Of a stretch of 64,000 nucleotides of DNA, positions 22,282 to 32,090 are shown piece after piece. Source of the DNA: Prochlorococcus sp. AG-363-B11 (lineage in GTDB: Bacteria; Cyanobacteriota; Cyanobacteriia; PCC-6307; Cyanobiaceae). Position 1 is the stretch's first letter. Every line of letters starts with the position of its first letter. The notes under the pieces are model-generated. The model made no database searches. It was not told the origin of the DNA and was given only the letters and a program-made list of their open reading frames with translations. The stretch spans positions 62,001 through 126,000 of the forward strand of contig QCFE01000002.1 of assembly GCA_003278425.1 (NCBI GenBank). The letters run 5' to 3'. The translations under genes were made by a program, and so were the position numbers.

Positions 22282-23038
22282 GGGCTAGGGTTATTAGTAA
22301 AGATGTTTCTACTAAAACAACAGAAGCACCATATGAGTCTCCACTATGGCCCTTGATTCTTCTTGCAAGAAAATATGGAACCATTATTGAAGGTATAAAA
22401 CCAATTAGAACAGAGAAGATTAGATATTTTTTTAATATATAGCTAAGATTTATAAATGTTATAGTAAATAATAAAATTGCTATGAAAATAATTGATGGAA
22501 TAGATTCCTCAAAATTACTTTTCCAATTATTTCTATGGAAGTCTGAAGAACTCTCTTTTTGAATTGAAGGATAATTTCCTATTGCGATGACTTGAGAATA
22601 TCTACCCCAGAAAGAAGATATTGGAAGTGCAAATAAGAAAAGTAATCCTAGTTTATTTAAGGCTGCTATTTGTAGTGCAAGATTAATAGCTAATGCAATG
22701 ACTCCACTTGCACCAACTCTGCTATCTTTCATCGCTTCGAGACATTTCTTAGGACCGGCGGAAATTCCATCTGCAGTATCAATTAATCCATCGAAATGAA
22801 TCCCTCCTGTAACCCATAAATTAAAAGCAATGCCAACATAAGGTAATGATTCTTTAGGCCATTTTAGAAAAAATAGAGTTAGCATTAAACATGCTTGTAA
22901 GGCACCTATTAGAAGGCCTATTAAGGGGGCGTACCGAGCAATCCTTTTGAATTTGGGTTTAATACCTGGCCATTGAGGTAGAACAGTATAAAAAACCCAT
23001 GCACCAGAAAGCTCTTTTAACCAATTTGGTGAATACAG
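22262..23038 (-). CDS. cobS: Adenosylcobinamide-GDP ribazoletransferase (cobalamin synthase); 5' end uncertain
   Basis: ATG ORF starts at 22885, but the frame continues upstream with CobS-like LYSPNWLKELSGAWVFYTVLPQWPGIKPKFKRIARYAPLIGLLIGALQACLM; HFDGLIDTADG motif present. Start at 23038 (CTG) or 23041 (ATT) is a guess. Confidence 0.8.
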   Translation of the reverse strand: MYSPNWLKELSGAWVFYTVLPQWPGIKPKFKRIARYAPLIGLLIGALQACLMLTLFFLKWPKESLPYVGIAFNLWVTGGIHFDGLIDTADGISAGPKKCLEAMKDSRVGASGVIALAINLALQIAALNKLGLLFLFALPISSFWGRYSQVIAIGNYPSIQKESSSDFHRNNWKSNFEESIPSIIFIAILLFTITFINLSYILKKYLIFSVLIGFIPSIMVPYFLARRIKGHSGDSYGASVVLVETSLLITLALILPGS

Positions 23039-23127
23039 AATGAAGACCTTTTGAAAACTAGTTAATTCACAACGTAGGTTGTAAGAGTACTCAATGCTGA
23101 GAAAGCTTGTAGTTATTTTTTAAAGAT

Positions 23128-24252
23128 ATGAATATGTTTGATTTTCAGATTCATTCAGAATGCCCTAACACTTCTGGAAGAGTAGGAAGTTTCTTAACTC
23201 CTCATGGAAAATTAAGTACACCGCAATTCATGCCTGTAGGGACTCTGGGCACAGTCAAAGGTATTACTGCAACTCAGTTAAAGGAAGTTAAGGCTCAAAT
23301 GGTTCTTGCTAATACTTTTCACTTGCATATTCAGCCTGGTGAGGAGATTGTTAAAAAAGCAGGGGGTTTGCATAATTTTATGGGTTGGGATCAACCAATC
23401 CTTACTGATTCAGGAGGTTACCAAGTTTTTAGTTTGAGCAAGCTCAACAAAATAGATGATCAAGGCGTGTCGTTTAAGAATCCTCGTGATGGAAGAGATA
23501 TTGATTTAACTCCGGAAAAAGCAATGCAAATTCAAATGGACTTAGGCGCCGATGTAGTCATGGCTTTTGATCAATGCCCTCCATATCCAGCTACTGAGAA
23601 TGAAGTTGAAACAGCCTCAAAAAGGACCCACCATTGGTTAGAACGATGCGTAGAAGCTCATACACGAAAGGATCAGGCCTTGTTTGGAATTGTTCAAGGT
23701 GGTTGTTATTCGCATCTCAGAGAAGAAAGCGTTAGACGAGTTGTAAGTTTTGATTTGCCTGGCATAGCAATTGGTGGAGTTAGTGTTGGCGAGCCATCTT
23801 TAGAGATTCATAAGATAGTTCGTCATGTGTCTCCTCTTTTGCCTGTCAAAGTGCCAAGGTATTTAATGGGAATTGGAACTGTTAGAGAGATGGCCATAGC
23901 TGTTGCAAATGGTATTGATCTTTTTGATTGCGTTCTCCCAACAAGACTGGGAAGACATGGAACTGCTTTGGTACGTGATGAACGTTGGAATCTGCGTAAC
24001 GCATGCTTTAAAAACGATTATCAGCCTTTAGACACAAGTTGCACTTGTGAAGCTTGTCTTAATCACAGCAGGGCATATCTCCATCATTTAATTCGTAACG
24101 ATGAATTGCTTGGCCTGACTCTCTTGAGCTTGCATAACCTTAGTCACCTAATACGTTTTGCACGGGCAATGACACTTGCAATTCAAGATGGATGTTTTTC
24201 AGAGGATTTCGCTCCGTGGCAGAAAGACTCGATTGCGCGTCACACGTGGTAG
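23128..24252 (+). CDS. tgt: Queuine tRNA-ribosyltransferase
   Basis: [72 protein letters not shown]. Confidence 0.97.
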   Translation: MNMFDFQIHSECPNTSGRVGSFLTPHGKLSTPQFMPVGTLGTVKGITATQLKEVKAQMVLANTFHLHIQPGEEIVKKAGGLHNFMGWDQPILTDSGGYQVFSLSKLNKIDDQGVSFKNPRDGRDIDLTPEKAMQIQMDLGADVVMAFDQCPPYPATENEVETASKRTHHWLERCVEAHTRKDQALFGIVQGGCYSHLREESVRRVVSFDLPGIAIGGVSVGEPSLEIHKIVRHVSPLLPVKVPRYLMGIGTVREMAIAVANGIDLFDCVLPTRLGRHGTALVRDERWNLRNACFKNDYQPLDTSCTCEACLNHSRAYLHHLIRNDELLGLTLLSLHNLSHLIRFARAMTLAIQDGCFSEDFAPWQKDSIARHTW

Positions 24253-24270
24253 CGTCACTTGCAAACGTCA

Positions 24271-24429
24271 ATGAATTATTTAGGGATGGCACCGCTTACC
24301 CTCGCTTTACTTGCTCAGTTGCCTGAGGCTTATCAAATTTATGCCCCAACGGTTGATGTTCTTCCGTTGATTCCATTGCTTTTCTTTTTGCTTGTCTTTG
24401 TTTGGCAAGCAGCAGTTGGCTTTAGGTAA
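24271..24429 (+). CDS. psbK: Photosystem II protein PsbK
   Basis: Read by eye: [52 protein letters not shown]. Not in the supplied track. Confidence 0.93.
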   Translation: MNYLGMAPLTLALLAQLPEAYQIYAPTVDVLPLIPLLFFLLVFVWQAAVGFR

Positions 24430-24542
24430 CCCTTTTCTCTATTTAGCTTTTTATAGCTAGGTAAATTTAGGCCTTTCTTTTCTGGCAATTTAAGTCAGAC
24501 AGAGAATTATTTAGACTCTTGTTTTAGCAATAAGAGTCGGTT

Positions 24543-25547
24543 TTATATTGGCTCATCAAGAGTAATACCCTCTCCAGGTTCTTCCACCGCTTTCTCAATC
24601 AAGTCAGCAAGAAATAATGCTCGTGAAGCTTGTGGGCCATCTACAGCTGGGACTTCTAATCCTCTTACGCATTGTAGAAAGTGTTCAAGTTCAGCATAAA
24701 GTGGTTCGATGGAAGTAGTGCTAACTTCTTCAACAAATCCGTCAGTGCGATAAAGCAGTTCCCCATGGTCTGCTGAGTACCATTCATGAGTCTTCCGGTG
24801 AATATGAAGTGTGTGATTTAAAAAGTCAGTTTCTACAAGACTTTTTTTGCAGTGGGCACTTAAGTTACGTATCTTTCTATGACTCATTTTGCTTGCAGTC
24901 AAACTAGCAATTACTCCATTTGTAAATCCAAGAGTTGCGTTCACATAGTCCATTGGACCGTTCAGGCTGCAACCGCCAACTGCAGCAAGTCTGGAAACAG
25001 GAGCATTGGCTAATTCGAGCACTAGATCTAGATCATGGATCATGAGATCTAGAACTACTGAAACATCATTTGCTCTGTCAGGGTGAGGACTGTGTCTCCT
25101 TGCTTCAAGGACTAAAACTTCTTCTTCAGTTACAACTTTTGTAAGCTCTTTGAAAGCAGGATTAAACCTTTCAATATGGCCAACTTGCAATAATCTATCT
25201 GCATTATTTGAGGCATTGATAAGTTCAGTTGCTTCTTTTTGGCTTGCAGCAATTGGCTTTTCTATCAAAATATGTTTTCCGGCTTCTAAACAATTAATTC
25301 CAACTTTGTGATGAAACAAAGTTGGGACAGCTATACAAACTGCCTCCACTTTTGGGAGAAGTTCTTTGTAATTTGAGAACCAAGAACAATTGAATTGTTC
25401 TTGTGCTAATTGCCCACGTTTCGAATCTAGATCTGCTACACCTACAAGCTCTGCGTCTTTTAGAAGACTTAAAACTCTTGCATGGTGCCACCCCATGTTC
25501 CCTATACCAATTACACCAACCTTCACCGGTACAATGGCGGAGGTCAT
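24543..25547 (-). CDS. Gfo/Idh/MocA family oxidoreductase
   Basis: VKVGVIGIGNMGWHHARVLSLLKDAELVGVADLD; EKPIAAS motif. Confidence 0.9.
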   Translation of the reverse strand: MTSAIVPVKVGVIGIGNMGWHHARVLSLLKDAELVGVADLDSKRGQLAQEQFNCSWFSNYKELLPKVEAVCIAVPTLFHHKVGINCLEAGKHILIEKPIAASQKEATELINASNNADRLLQVGHIERFNPAFKELTKVVTEEEVLVLEARRHSPHPDRANDVSVVLDLMIHDLDLVLELANAPVSRLAAVGGCSLNGPMDYVNATLGFTNGVIASLTASKMSHRKIRNLSAHCKKSLVETDFLNHTLHIHRKTHEWYSADHGELLYRTDGFVEEVSTTSIEPLYAELEHFLQCVRGLEVPAVDGPQASRALFLADLIEKAVEEPGEGITLDEPI

Positions 25548-25582
25548 TTTAAAGTCACCGTATTATTCACTTAGAATATCCT

Positions 25583-26878
25583 TTATAGATTTTCTTTTGA
25601 AGTTTTTGATGGCAAGGTTACTTTTACTGTTTCAATTCTAGGGCCTTTCATTGAGATTATTTGGAAATGGATTCCATTATCTAATAGAGAGTCGCCTTTT
25701 AAAGGAACTTGCTGAAATTTTTCTAAAAGAAAACCTGCGAGTGTATGGTAATCATTTGATTCAGGAAGATCAATATCAAGTTGTCGATTGATTTCCATGA
25801 TTTCCAAATCCCCTCCTGAGAGCCATGTCTCAGGGATTATTGCTATTTGTTTTAAAAAAGGTTCTTTTAGAGAATCAATCTCATCTCCAACTATTTCTCC
25901 GGTTAAGTCAGCAGAAGTAATTAACCCTTCTGTGCCTCCATGCTCATCAACTACTAATAAAATAGGGTTCCCACTTTTTATTAGAGGAAGTATCTTATCC
26001 AAAGTGCAGGTTTCAAGAACTTTGGGAACTGATTGCACATATTCTCTTAATGATGTATCAAGTTGCATTGTTCCTTTGGATATTGGATCTGCAAGCTGAC
26101 GAAGATCTAATACTCCTAGAACATCATCGAGTGACTTGTCAGTAACTAGGAAACGAGCATGTCTACTAAAATGAACTTCTTTCATTAATTCAGAGAAGTT
26201 TACATTACTGGGCAAAGTAACCATTCCAGAGCGAGGAACCATTATTTCTCTTACTTGTGTGTCGCGCAAGGCAAATACTCCTTCCAAAATATTCTTTTCA
26301 TCAGGTCTTAATCCAGTTACGCCACCTCTTTCTATTAGAGTTTCTAGTTCTCCTGCAGAAAGGGCAGATACAAGAGAATCCCATCTAGTATTTAGTCCAA
26401 CAATCTCTAGCAGACAGGATGAAATTTTTTCTAATAAGAAAAGAATTGGAGCAATTCCTCTCATTATGAATTCAAGAAGCGGGGAAAGATTTAGAGCTGC
26501 TTTTTCTGTTCTATTAAGCACTAGTGCTTTTGGGACAAGTCCTCCTAGTAGAGTTAGTAGAGTTATACAAGAAATAAATAGAATAATTTCCAAAATAGAC
26601 TTTGATTGACTTTTAGCAACCCATTTAGCTTGAGATAGCTCGTTTATAAGCCATCCAATTGATACTAAAGAAACAGTAGTCCCCAATTGTGTCACCATTA
26701 GAAGCCTTCTCAGCTTTCTCTGTAATCGATTAACAGAATTAGCCCCAGGCTCTTTCTCTTCTATAAGCCTTTCTACACGACTTGGCCGTAATCGAAGCAC
26801 CGCAAGTTCTCCAGCAGCAAATAAAGCTGTTAAGGCAATTAATATGCCTAGTAGAAGAAATTGCATCAATGAATTCAA
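25583..26878 (-). CDS. CNNM/HlyC/CorC family membrane protein with CBS domains
   Basis: DUF21-type TM domain, REIMVPRSGMVTLPSN, VVDEHGGTEGLITSADL. Confidence 0.9.
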   Translation of the reverse strand: MNSLMQFLLLGILIALTALFAAGELAVLRLRPSRVERLIEEKEPGANSVNRLQRKLRRLLMVTQLGTTVSLVSIGWLINELSQAKWVAKSQSKSILEIILFISCITLLTLLGGLVPKALVLNRTEKAALNLSPLLEFIMRGIAPILFLLEKISSCLLEIVGLNTRWDSLVSALSAGELETLIERGGVTGLRPDEKNILEGVFALRDTQVREIMVPRSGMVTLPSNVNFSELMKEVHFSRHARFLVTDKSLDDVLGVLDLRQLADPISKGTMQLDTSLREYVQSVPKVLETCTLDKILPLIKSGNPILLVVDEHGGTEGLITSADLTGEIVGDEIDSLKEPFLKQIAIIPETWLSGGDLEIMEINRQLDIDLPESNDYHTLAGFLLEKFQQVPLKGDSLLDNGIHFQIISMKGPRIETVKVTLPSKTSKENL

Positions 26879-26880
26879 AA

Positions 26881-26953
26881 TGGGGGTGGCGAGGATCGAA
26901 CTCGCCTAAGGCGAATTATGAGTTCGCTGCATTCACCAGATTGCTACACCCCC
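26881..26953 (-). tRNA. tRNA with CAT anticodon (elongator Met most likely; Ile2 not excluded)
   Basis: Reverse complement GGGGGTGTAGCAATCTGGTGAATGCAGCGAACTCATAATTCGCCTTAGGCGAGTTCGATCCTCGCCACCCCCA. Confidence 0.9.
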
Positions 26954-27066
26954 TAAATAATGGGTTTTTTAAATGGTCTTTGGTGAATATAAAGACCTTA
27001 AGAGGAATAATAATTAGAAGCTAAGCCTCTGAAGTAAGACAATGCTCTAAAGATTTAATTTTCCAC

Positions 27067-27651
27067 ATGAATTCACCATTTAAATCTAGACAAACTTCTA
27101 GAGAAAAGCTCCTAACTCTTTTGGTTTCCAAAGCATATAGATATGGAAACTTTACTCTGTCTTCAGGAAGAAAGAGCAACCACTATGTGAACTGCAAACC
27201 TGTAAGTCTTAGTGGTGATGGACTTGTTCTATTAGGTGGCATGATATTGGAAAAGGTTGAACCAGAATCCTATGCTGTGGCTGGAATGACTCTTGGTGGT
27301 GATCCATTGGTGAGTGCAGTTGCTATGGCAGCAGCCCAATTAGGAAGATCTTTAGATGCATTGATAGTCAGAAAAGAGCCTAAAGGATATGGAACAGCAG
27401 CTTGGATGGAAGGCCCCCTTCCCAAAAAGGGTTCCTTAATTACCGTTTTAGAGGATGTTGTGACAACAGGTGGCTCTTCTTTGAAAGCAGCAAATCAACT
27501 TATTGATGCAGGGTATAAGGTGGAAACTATTATTACTATTGTTGATAGACAAGAGGGTGGCGAAATGGCAATTAAACAAGCTGGTCTAAATTTAAAAAGT
27601 CTTTTTTTATTAGATGAAATTTCTAAAAAATTCAATGCACTTAAGTCGTGA
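27067..27651 (+). CDS. pyrE: Orotate phosphoribosyltransferase
   Basis: [35 protein letters not shown] (PRPP-binding motif). Confidence 0.94.
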   Translation: MNSPFKSRQTSREKLLTLLVSKAYRYGNFTLSSGRKSNHYVNCKPVSLSGDGLVLLGGMILEKVEPESYAVAGMTLGGDPLVSAVAMAAAQLGRSLDALIVRKEPKGYGTAAWMEGPLPKKGSLITVLEDVVTTGGSSLKAANQLIDAGYKVETIITIVDRQEGGEMAIKQAGLNLKSLFLLDEISKKFNALKS

Positions 27652-28475
27652 TTTTTTTTAATAATCATTTCTGGGATCAAACATTTACTTTGTTTAAAAT
27701 AGAAGGTCCCGATGCTAGGAATTTTCTAAACAGCCAGACAACTTTTGATGTTTTGGGAATTCAAGAAGGGTGCCTTTTCCGTACTTGTTGGTTATCACCA
27801 ATAGGAAGGTTTAAGTCTTTGCTGGAGGTAAGACTGTCAGGTGAATGTATTGAATTCCTTGTATTATCAGGGAATAATAAAGAGTTAATTGATGGCCTAA
27901 ATAAAGTAATATTTCCTCTCGATAGAGTTAAGATTACAGAGTGTGGTGAAGTTAGAAGATTACAAATATTGTCTATGGAAGACTCATGGAAGGAAACAGA
28001 GACCCAATGGATATCAAATGAAATCCCTGAAAACTTTATGGCTCTTAAACCTGCTGATAAAAGTATACTTCAGGAATGGAAGATTAGACAGGGTTTGCCA
28101 TGTATTTTTAATAATATTCTTGAAAAATGTAATCCGTTTGAGCTTGGTCTTTCCGACTTTGTTAACCTTAAAAAAGGTTGTTACTTAGGTCAGGAAACTT
28201 TGTCTAAGGTTAACAATATGGGAAAGTTAAGGTATAAATTAAGATTGTTTGAATCCCTTGAAAATATTAACTCTGGAGATAGTTTAATTCTTTCATCTAA
28301 AAATAGTTCAAATGAAAATGTAGGTATTGTGTATACTTCGATGCGATCTCGAAATTGTTCATCTATAGGATTAGCCTTAATTAGAGGTAGATTTGCTTCT
28401 TTTGAAAATCTTGATTTGCAAAATGAACTTGGCAAAATTAAGCTTATAAATCCCATAGGATTTAAAGGAATTTAA
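27648..28475 (+). CDS. YgfZ/GcvT-like folate-binding protein
   Basis: [14 protein letters not shown] (YgfZ signature K-G-C-Y-x-G-Q-E); 4-bp overlap with pyrE. Confidence 0.85.
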   Translation: MIFFNNHFWDQTFTLFKIEGPDARNFLNSQTTFDVLGIQEGCLFRTCWLSPIGRFKSLLEVRLSGECIEFLVLSGNNKELIDGLNKVIFPLDRVKITECGEVRRLQILSMEDSWKETETQWISNEIPENFMALKPADKSILQEWKIRQGLPCIFNNILEKCNPFELGLSDFVNLKKGCYLGQETLSKVNNMGKLRYKLRLFESLENINSGDSLILSSKNSSNENVGIVYTSMRSRNCSSIGLALIRGRFASFENLDLQNELGKIKLINPIGFKGI

Positions 28476-28493
28476 TAATATAAAATCTTATTT

Positions 28494-29954
28494 TTATTCT
28501 TTACTTAGTATCCATTCGGCTACTTTCCAAGTTGCAATACAATCATCTTTATTATATTCAAGAATTAAATCTAGTTTTTTAGATTTTTGATTTCTAATTT
28601 CGTTTGACCCTCTCCATTGTCTCCACCAAAGTAACGCTCTGGCACCATTACTTCTTCTATGGGTCCATCTAAATTTTAACCATTGAGCAACATTCTTCAA
28701 ACTATAATTTGACACTGGAAGCATCCAACCTTCTTTTAACCTAGCATGAATATCTATAAATCTAATTGTCATTTCTTTAATCTCTTCTTCACTTTCTCCT
28801 TGCCTTTTAGCTAATTTATAAAATGATCTTAGCTCAGTTTCACCATAATGAAGCACAGGGAAATTTTTAAAAGTTTTTAATCTGTTTTTAAGTTTCTTCC
28901 ATATCTTTTCCTCGTTATCATATTCGAAATTTAAGATTGGCTTATATTCGGCATTCGCTAAAGACCATTTTCGATTCTTTTGACGTCGAAGGCAAATAAA
29001 ACCATGAAGGAAGTCATGCTTCGCATCTGGGTCTGATTCGATATCATAAATTAAAACCCCTTCAGCAAATTTGAGTTCAGTTAATAGCATTTTTTCAGCT
29101 AACCTTTTTGGGACTAAATTTATCTGTACCCTTGCTTGATTAATAAGTTGAGAAGCAATTCTCTGATGCGCTTCTCCATATTTGCTTAGGCTATTACTTA
29201 AATTATTTGAACTAGTTGAAGCAAGCTGGCTGAGATCCCTAATGCCTACTTCTTGAAGAAGATTTTTTCTTTTTGCACCAACACCATTTACTTCACTTAA
29301 ATCCCCTTCTTGAGCAGCCTTTTTATCACAGAAATCTTTCCAGGAGCAGAGGTTACATTTTTTTCTATCTGATGTGAGATCAGGTGGATCCCCTTTGGAA
29401 ATGTCTTTATTGATTCTTTTTAACGAATCTAATAATTCATATTTTATTTTTGTTGTGAAAATAATTTTTTCTACTTCTAAACCATTGCTACCTTTTGATA
29501 TAACTAGACCATATTTGACTTCGACTTTTTGTAATTGTTCTAGTAAATATCCCCAAAAAGCTAAAGAAAGACGTTTCTCTCTAGTGACTCTGTGTCCTTG
29601 TCTCACTGCTATTGGGATGTAGGAGAATGCACCCCAGCAACTTTTACCCTTTATTTTTTGAAGTAGAAGAGGGTGACCTTCTATGGATAAACCTAAAGGC
29701 GTAACTCCTTTTAATCGCACTCCAACGACTTCTTCGGCACCTCTGTGAAACCCTTGAACTCCTCTTTGGGGAGAATTCTGTAAGAACTCTTCAACACTTT
29801 TGTGTTGGTGATCAAGCTGAAGAGCTCGATGGGGGGACCAGATTTTTTTTTGATTATTTTCATTGAGATCTAACCAAGCCTTTCTCTTGCAGCGTATCCA
29901 GCTACATAAGATTCGATCAGTTATTGCTTTACTTCCTAGAATATGAGAAGTCAT
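28494..29954 (-). CDS. TM0106-family RecB-like putative nuclease with RNase H-like C-terminal domain
   Basis: RKKCNLCSWKDFCDKKA (Cys cluster), VNGVGAKRKNLLQEVGI (HhH), YDIESDPDAKHDFLHG (DEDD-like). Confidence 0.78.
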   Translation of the reverse strand: MTSHILGSKAITDRILCSWIRCKRKAWLDLNENNQKKIWSPHRALQLDHQHKSVEEFLQNSPQRGVQGFHRGAEEVVGVRLKGVTPLGLSIEGHPLLLQKIKGKSCWGAFSYIPIAVRQGHRVTREKRLSLAFWGYLLEQLQKVEVKYGLVISKGSNGLEVEKIIFTTKIKYELLDSLKRINKDISKGDPPDLTSDRKKCNLCSWKDFCDKKAAQEGDLSEVNGVGAKRKNLLQEVGIRDLSQLASTSSNNLSNSLSKYGEAHQRIASQLINQARVQINLVPKRLAEKMLLTELKFAEGVLIYDIESDPDAKHDFLHGFICLRRQKNRKWSLANAEYKPILNFEYDNEEKIWKKLKNRLKTFKNFPVLHYGETELRSFYKLAKRQGESEEEIKEMTIRFIDIHARLKEGWMLPVSNYSLKNVAQWLKFRWTHRRSNGARALLWWRQWRGSNEIRNQKSKKLDLILEYNKDDCIATWKVAEWILSKE

Positions 29955-30021
29955 ATAGCTAGACTAATTTGATTTTCACGAAAACTTATTTAATTAATTG
30001 TTTTGAATGTTTTAGCAAACT

Positions 30022-31464
30022 ATGAAATTGGAAGCATCACCAATTCGATTTGGCACTGATGGCTGGCGAGGGCTATTGGCTGTTGATGTCACTATTGAAA
30101 GACTTCTTTTAGTAGCATTGGCAGCCACTGAAGAAATGCTTCTTAGAGGTAATCAAGATCTTTCTAAGAAGGTAATCATTGGTTATGACAGAAGATTTTT
30201 GGCCTCCGAATTTGCTGAGGCAATAGCCTCAGCAGTGAGAGCTTGTGATTTGGAACCTTTGTTGGCAGATGTTGCAGTAACAACTCCTGCATGCAGTTGG
30301 GCAGTAGTTGAACATAAAGCTTTAGGAGCATTAATCATTACAGCTAGTCATAATCCTCCAGAGTGGCTGGGTTTGAAAATTAAGAACCCAAGTGGAGCTT
30401 CAGTTGATGAAGATTTTACGAGAGCTGTTGAGCAAAGAATTCTTTTAAGGCAGAAATCTATTCCGGTTGTGCAAGAAACCCAGACATTTGAATGTAGAAA
30501 AAATCACTTAATGGGATTAAAGAGGAAATTTGATATTCCTGCACTTGTTAAGGGAGTAAAAAATATGGGATTAAAAGTAATAGTTGATTCAATGCATGGC
30601 TCTGCTGCAGGTTGTATAAAAGAAATTCTTGGGAGTGAGTCTGCGGAGTTTCTAAAAGAAATACGTACAAATCGTGATCCATTGTTTGGAGGAAATGCTC
30701 CTGAGCCATTAGAGAAGAATCTCGATGAACTTATTGCTAAAACTAAAAAATCTTCAAAAGTAGGTTCTCCTTCTTTAGGAATGGCTTTTGATGGTGATGG
30801 TGATCGAATAGCAGTTATTGATGAAACAGGAAGGTTTTGCAGTACACAATTATTGATACCTCTTTTTATTGAGCATTTGGCTAAAGTTAGGGATTTTCCT
30901 GGCTGTGTGATTAAAACAGTTAGTGGTTCTGACTGTATTCGTTCAATAGCAGAAGAGTTTGATAGACCACTCATTGAATGTCCAGTAGGTTTTAAATATA
31001 TTGCGAAAGAAATGCTTCGCTTAAATGTATTGATTGGTGGGGAAGAGTCAGGAGGTATAGGATTTGGTAATCACTTACCAGAAAGAGATGCTCTATATGC
31101 TGCTTTATTATTACTTGAGTCAATTGTCCAAGGGAGGCAGCCCTTAGGAGTTCGGTTAAATAATCTGGCAAATAATATAGGTTCGAGTGCATATGACCGT
31201 TTTGATCTTTTGCTTGCAGACAATGAATCAAGATTAAGATTGGAAGATTTCTTAAGAAGAGATCCTCCATCATTAATTGGAACCAAAAAAGTTCAGCAAG
31301 TAATTTTGATCGATGGATGCAAGCTAAAGTTTGGTGATAGAGACTGGCTTATGTTTCGTTTTTCTGGAACTGAGCCTCTCCTAAGAATTTATTGCGAAGC
31401 TCCAACAAGTAAAGAAGTTAAAGAAACTCTTGCTTGGGCTAAAGAATTTATTGCATCAATATGA
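30022..31464 (+). CDS. Phosphoglucomutase/phosphomannomutase family
   Basis: RFGTDGWRG, IITASHNPPEWLGLKIK (phosphoserine loop), AFDGDGDRIAVID, RFSGTEPLLRIYCEA. Confidence 0.94.
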   Translation: MKLEASPIRFGTDGWRGLLAVDVTIERLLLVALAATEEMLLRGNQDLSKKVIIGYDRRFLASEFAEAIASAVRACDLEPLLADVAVTTPACSWAVVEHKALGALIITASHNPPEWLGLKIKNPSGASVDEDFTRAVEQRILLRQKSIPVVQETQTFECRKNHLMGLKRKFDIPALVKGVKNMGLKVIVDSMHGSAAGCIKEILGSESAEFLKEIRTNRDPLFGGNAPEPLEKNLDELIAKTKKSSKVGSPSLGMAFDGDGDRIAVIDETGRFCSTQLLIPLFIEHLAKVRDFPGCVIKTVSGSDCIRSIAEEFDRPLIECPVGFKYIAKEMLRLNVLIGGEESGGIGFGNHLPERDALYAALLLLESIVQGRQPLGVRLNNLANNIGSSAYDRFDLLLADNESRLRLEDFLRRDPPSLIGTKKVQQVILIDGCKLKFGDRDWLMFRFSGTEPLLRIYCEAPTSKEVKETLAWAKEFIASI

Positions 31465-32060
31465 ATTTGCATCTTGAAAGCAATGCTTTGCCTACTCTTG
31501 TAATTGCAAGTTCTAATCAAGGCAAGGTTGATGAATTTAAAAGACTCTTGTCAAATTACCCAGCTTTAGTGATTGGTCAGCCCGTTGGAATTGAAGTTGA
31601 AGAAACAGGCAAAAGGTTTATTGATAATGCTCGTTTAAAAGCTATTGCGGTGGCGGAGCATACGGGTGAAATGACTCTTGCAGATGATTCAGGGTTATGT
31701 GTTGAAGCACTAGGTGGGGCACCAGGCGTTCATTCTTCAAGATATGCAAATAGTGATAGAGAGAGGGTTTCAAGGCTCCTAAATGAACTAGAAATTTTCT
31801 CAAATAGGAGTGCTTTTTTCTTGGCAGCTCTTTGCTTAGCTGCTCCTAATGGGAAAGTTTTATTAGAAGTTGAAGGTCGTTGTGATGGCTTTATAACAAT
31901 TGAGCCAAGAGGTAATGATGGATTTGGTTATGATCCCATCTTTATGCCCAAAGCAACGGGAATGACTTTTGCAGAAATGGGCTTTGATGAAAAACAAAGA
32001 ATTAGCCATCGAGCTATTGCTTTTCGAAAATTAATCCCAGGGTTGAAAAATTTTTTTTAA
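31461..32060 (+). CDS. rdgB: Non-canonical purine NTP pyrophosphatase (RdgB/HAM1)
   Basis: LVIASSNQGKVDEF, LADDSGLCVEALGGAPGVHSSRYA, GNDGFGYDPIFMP. Confidence 0.94.
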   Translation: MNLHLESNALPTLVIASSNQGKVDEFKRLLSNYPALVIGQPVGIEVEETGKRFIDNARLKAIAVAEHTGEMTLADDSGLCVEALGGAPGVHSSRYANSDRERVSRLLNELEIFSNRSAFFLAALCLAAPNGKVLLEVEGRCDGFITIEPRGNDGFGYDPIFMPKATGMTFAEMGFDEKQRISHRAIAFRKLIPGLKNFF

Positions 32061-32090
32061 ATTGTTAGCTTCTAAAATTATTCGTCAAAT

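Noticed and set aside
30504-30974. 156-aa minus-strand ORF antisense to the phosphoglucomutase gene
   Set aside because: Shadow ORF: Ser/Pro/Ile-rich, no recognisable family, entirely inside a well-supported CDS.
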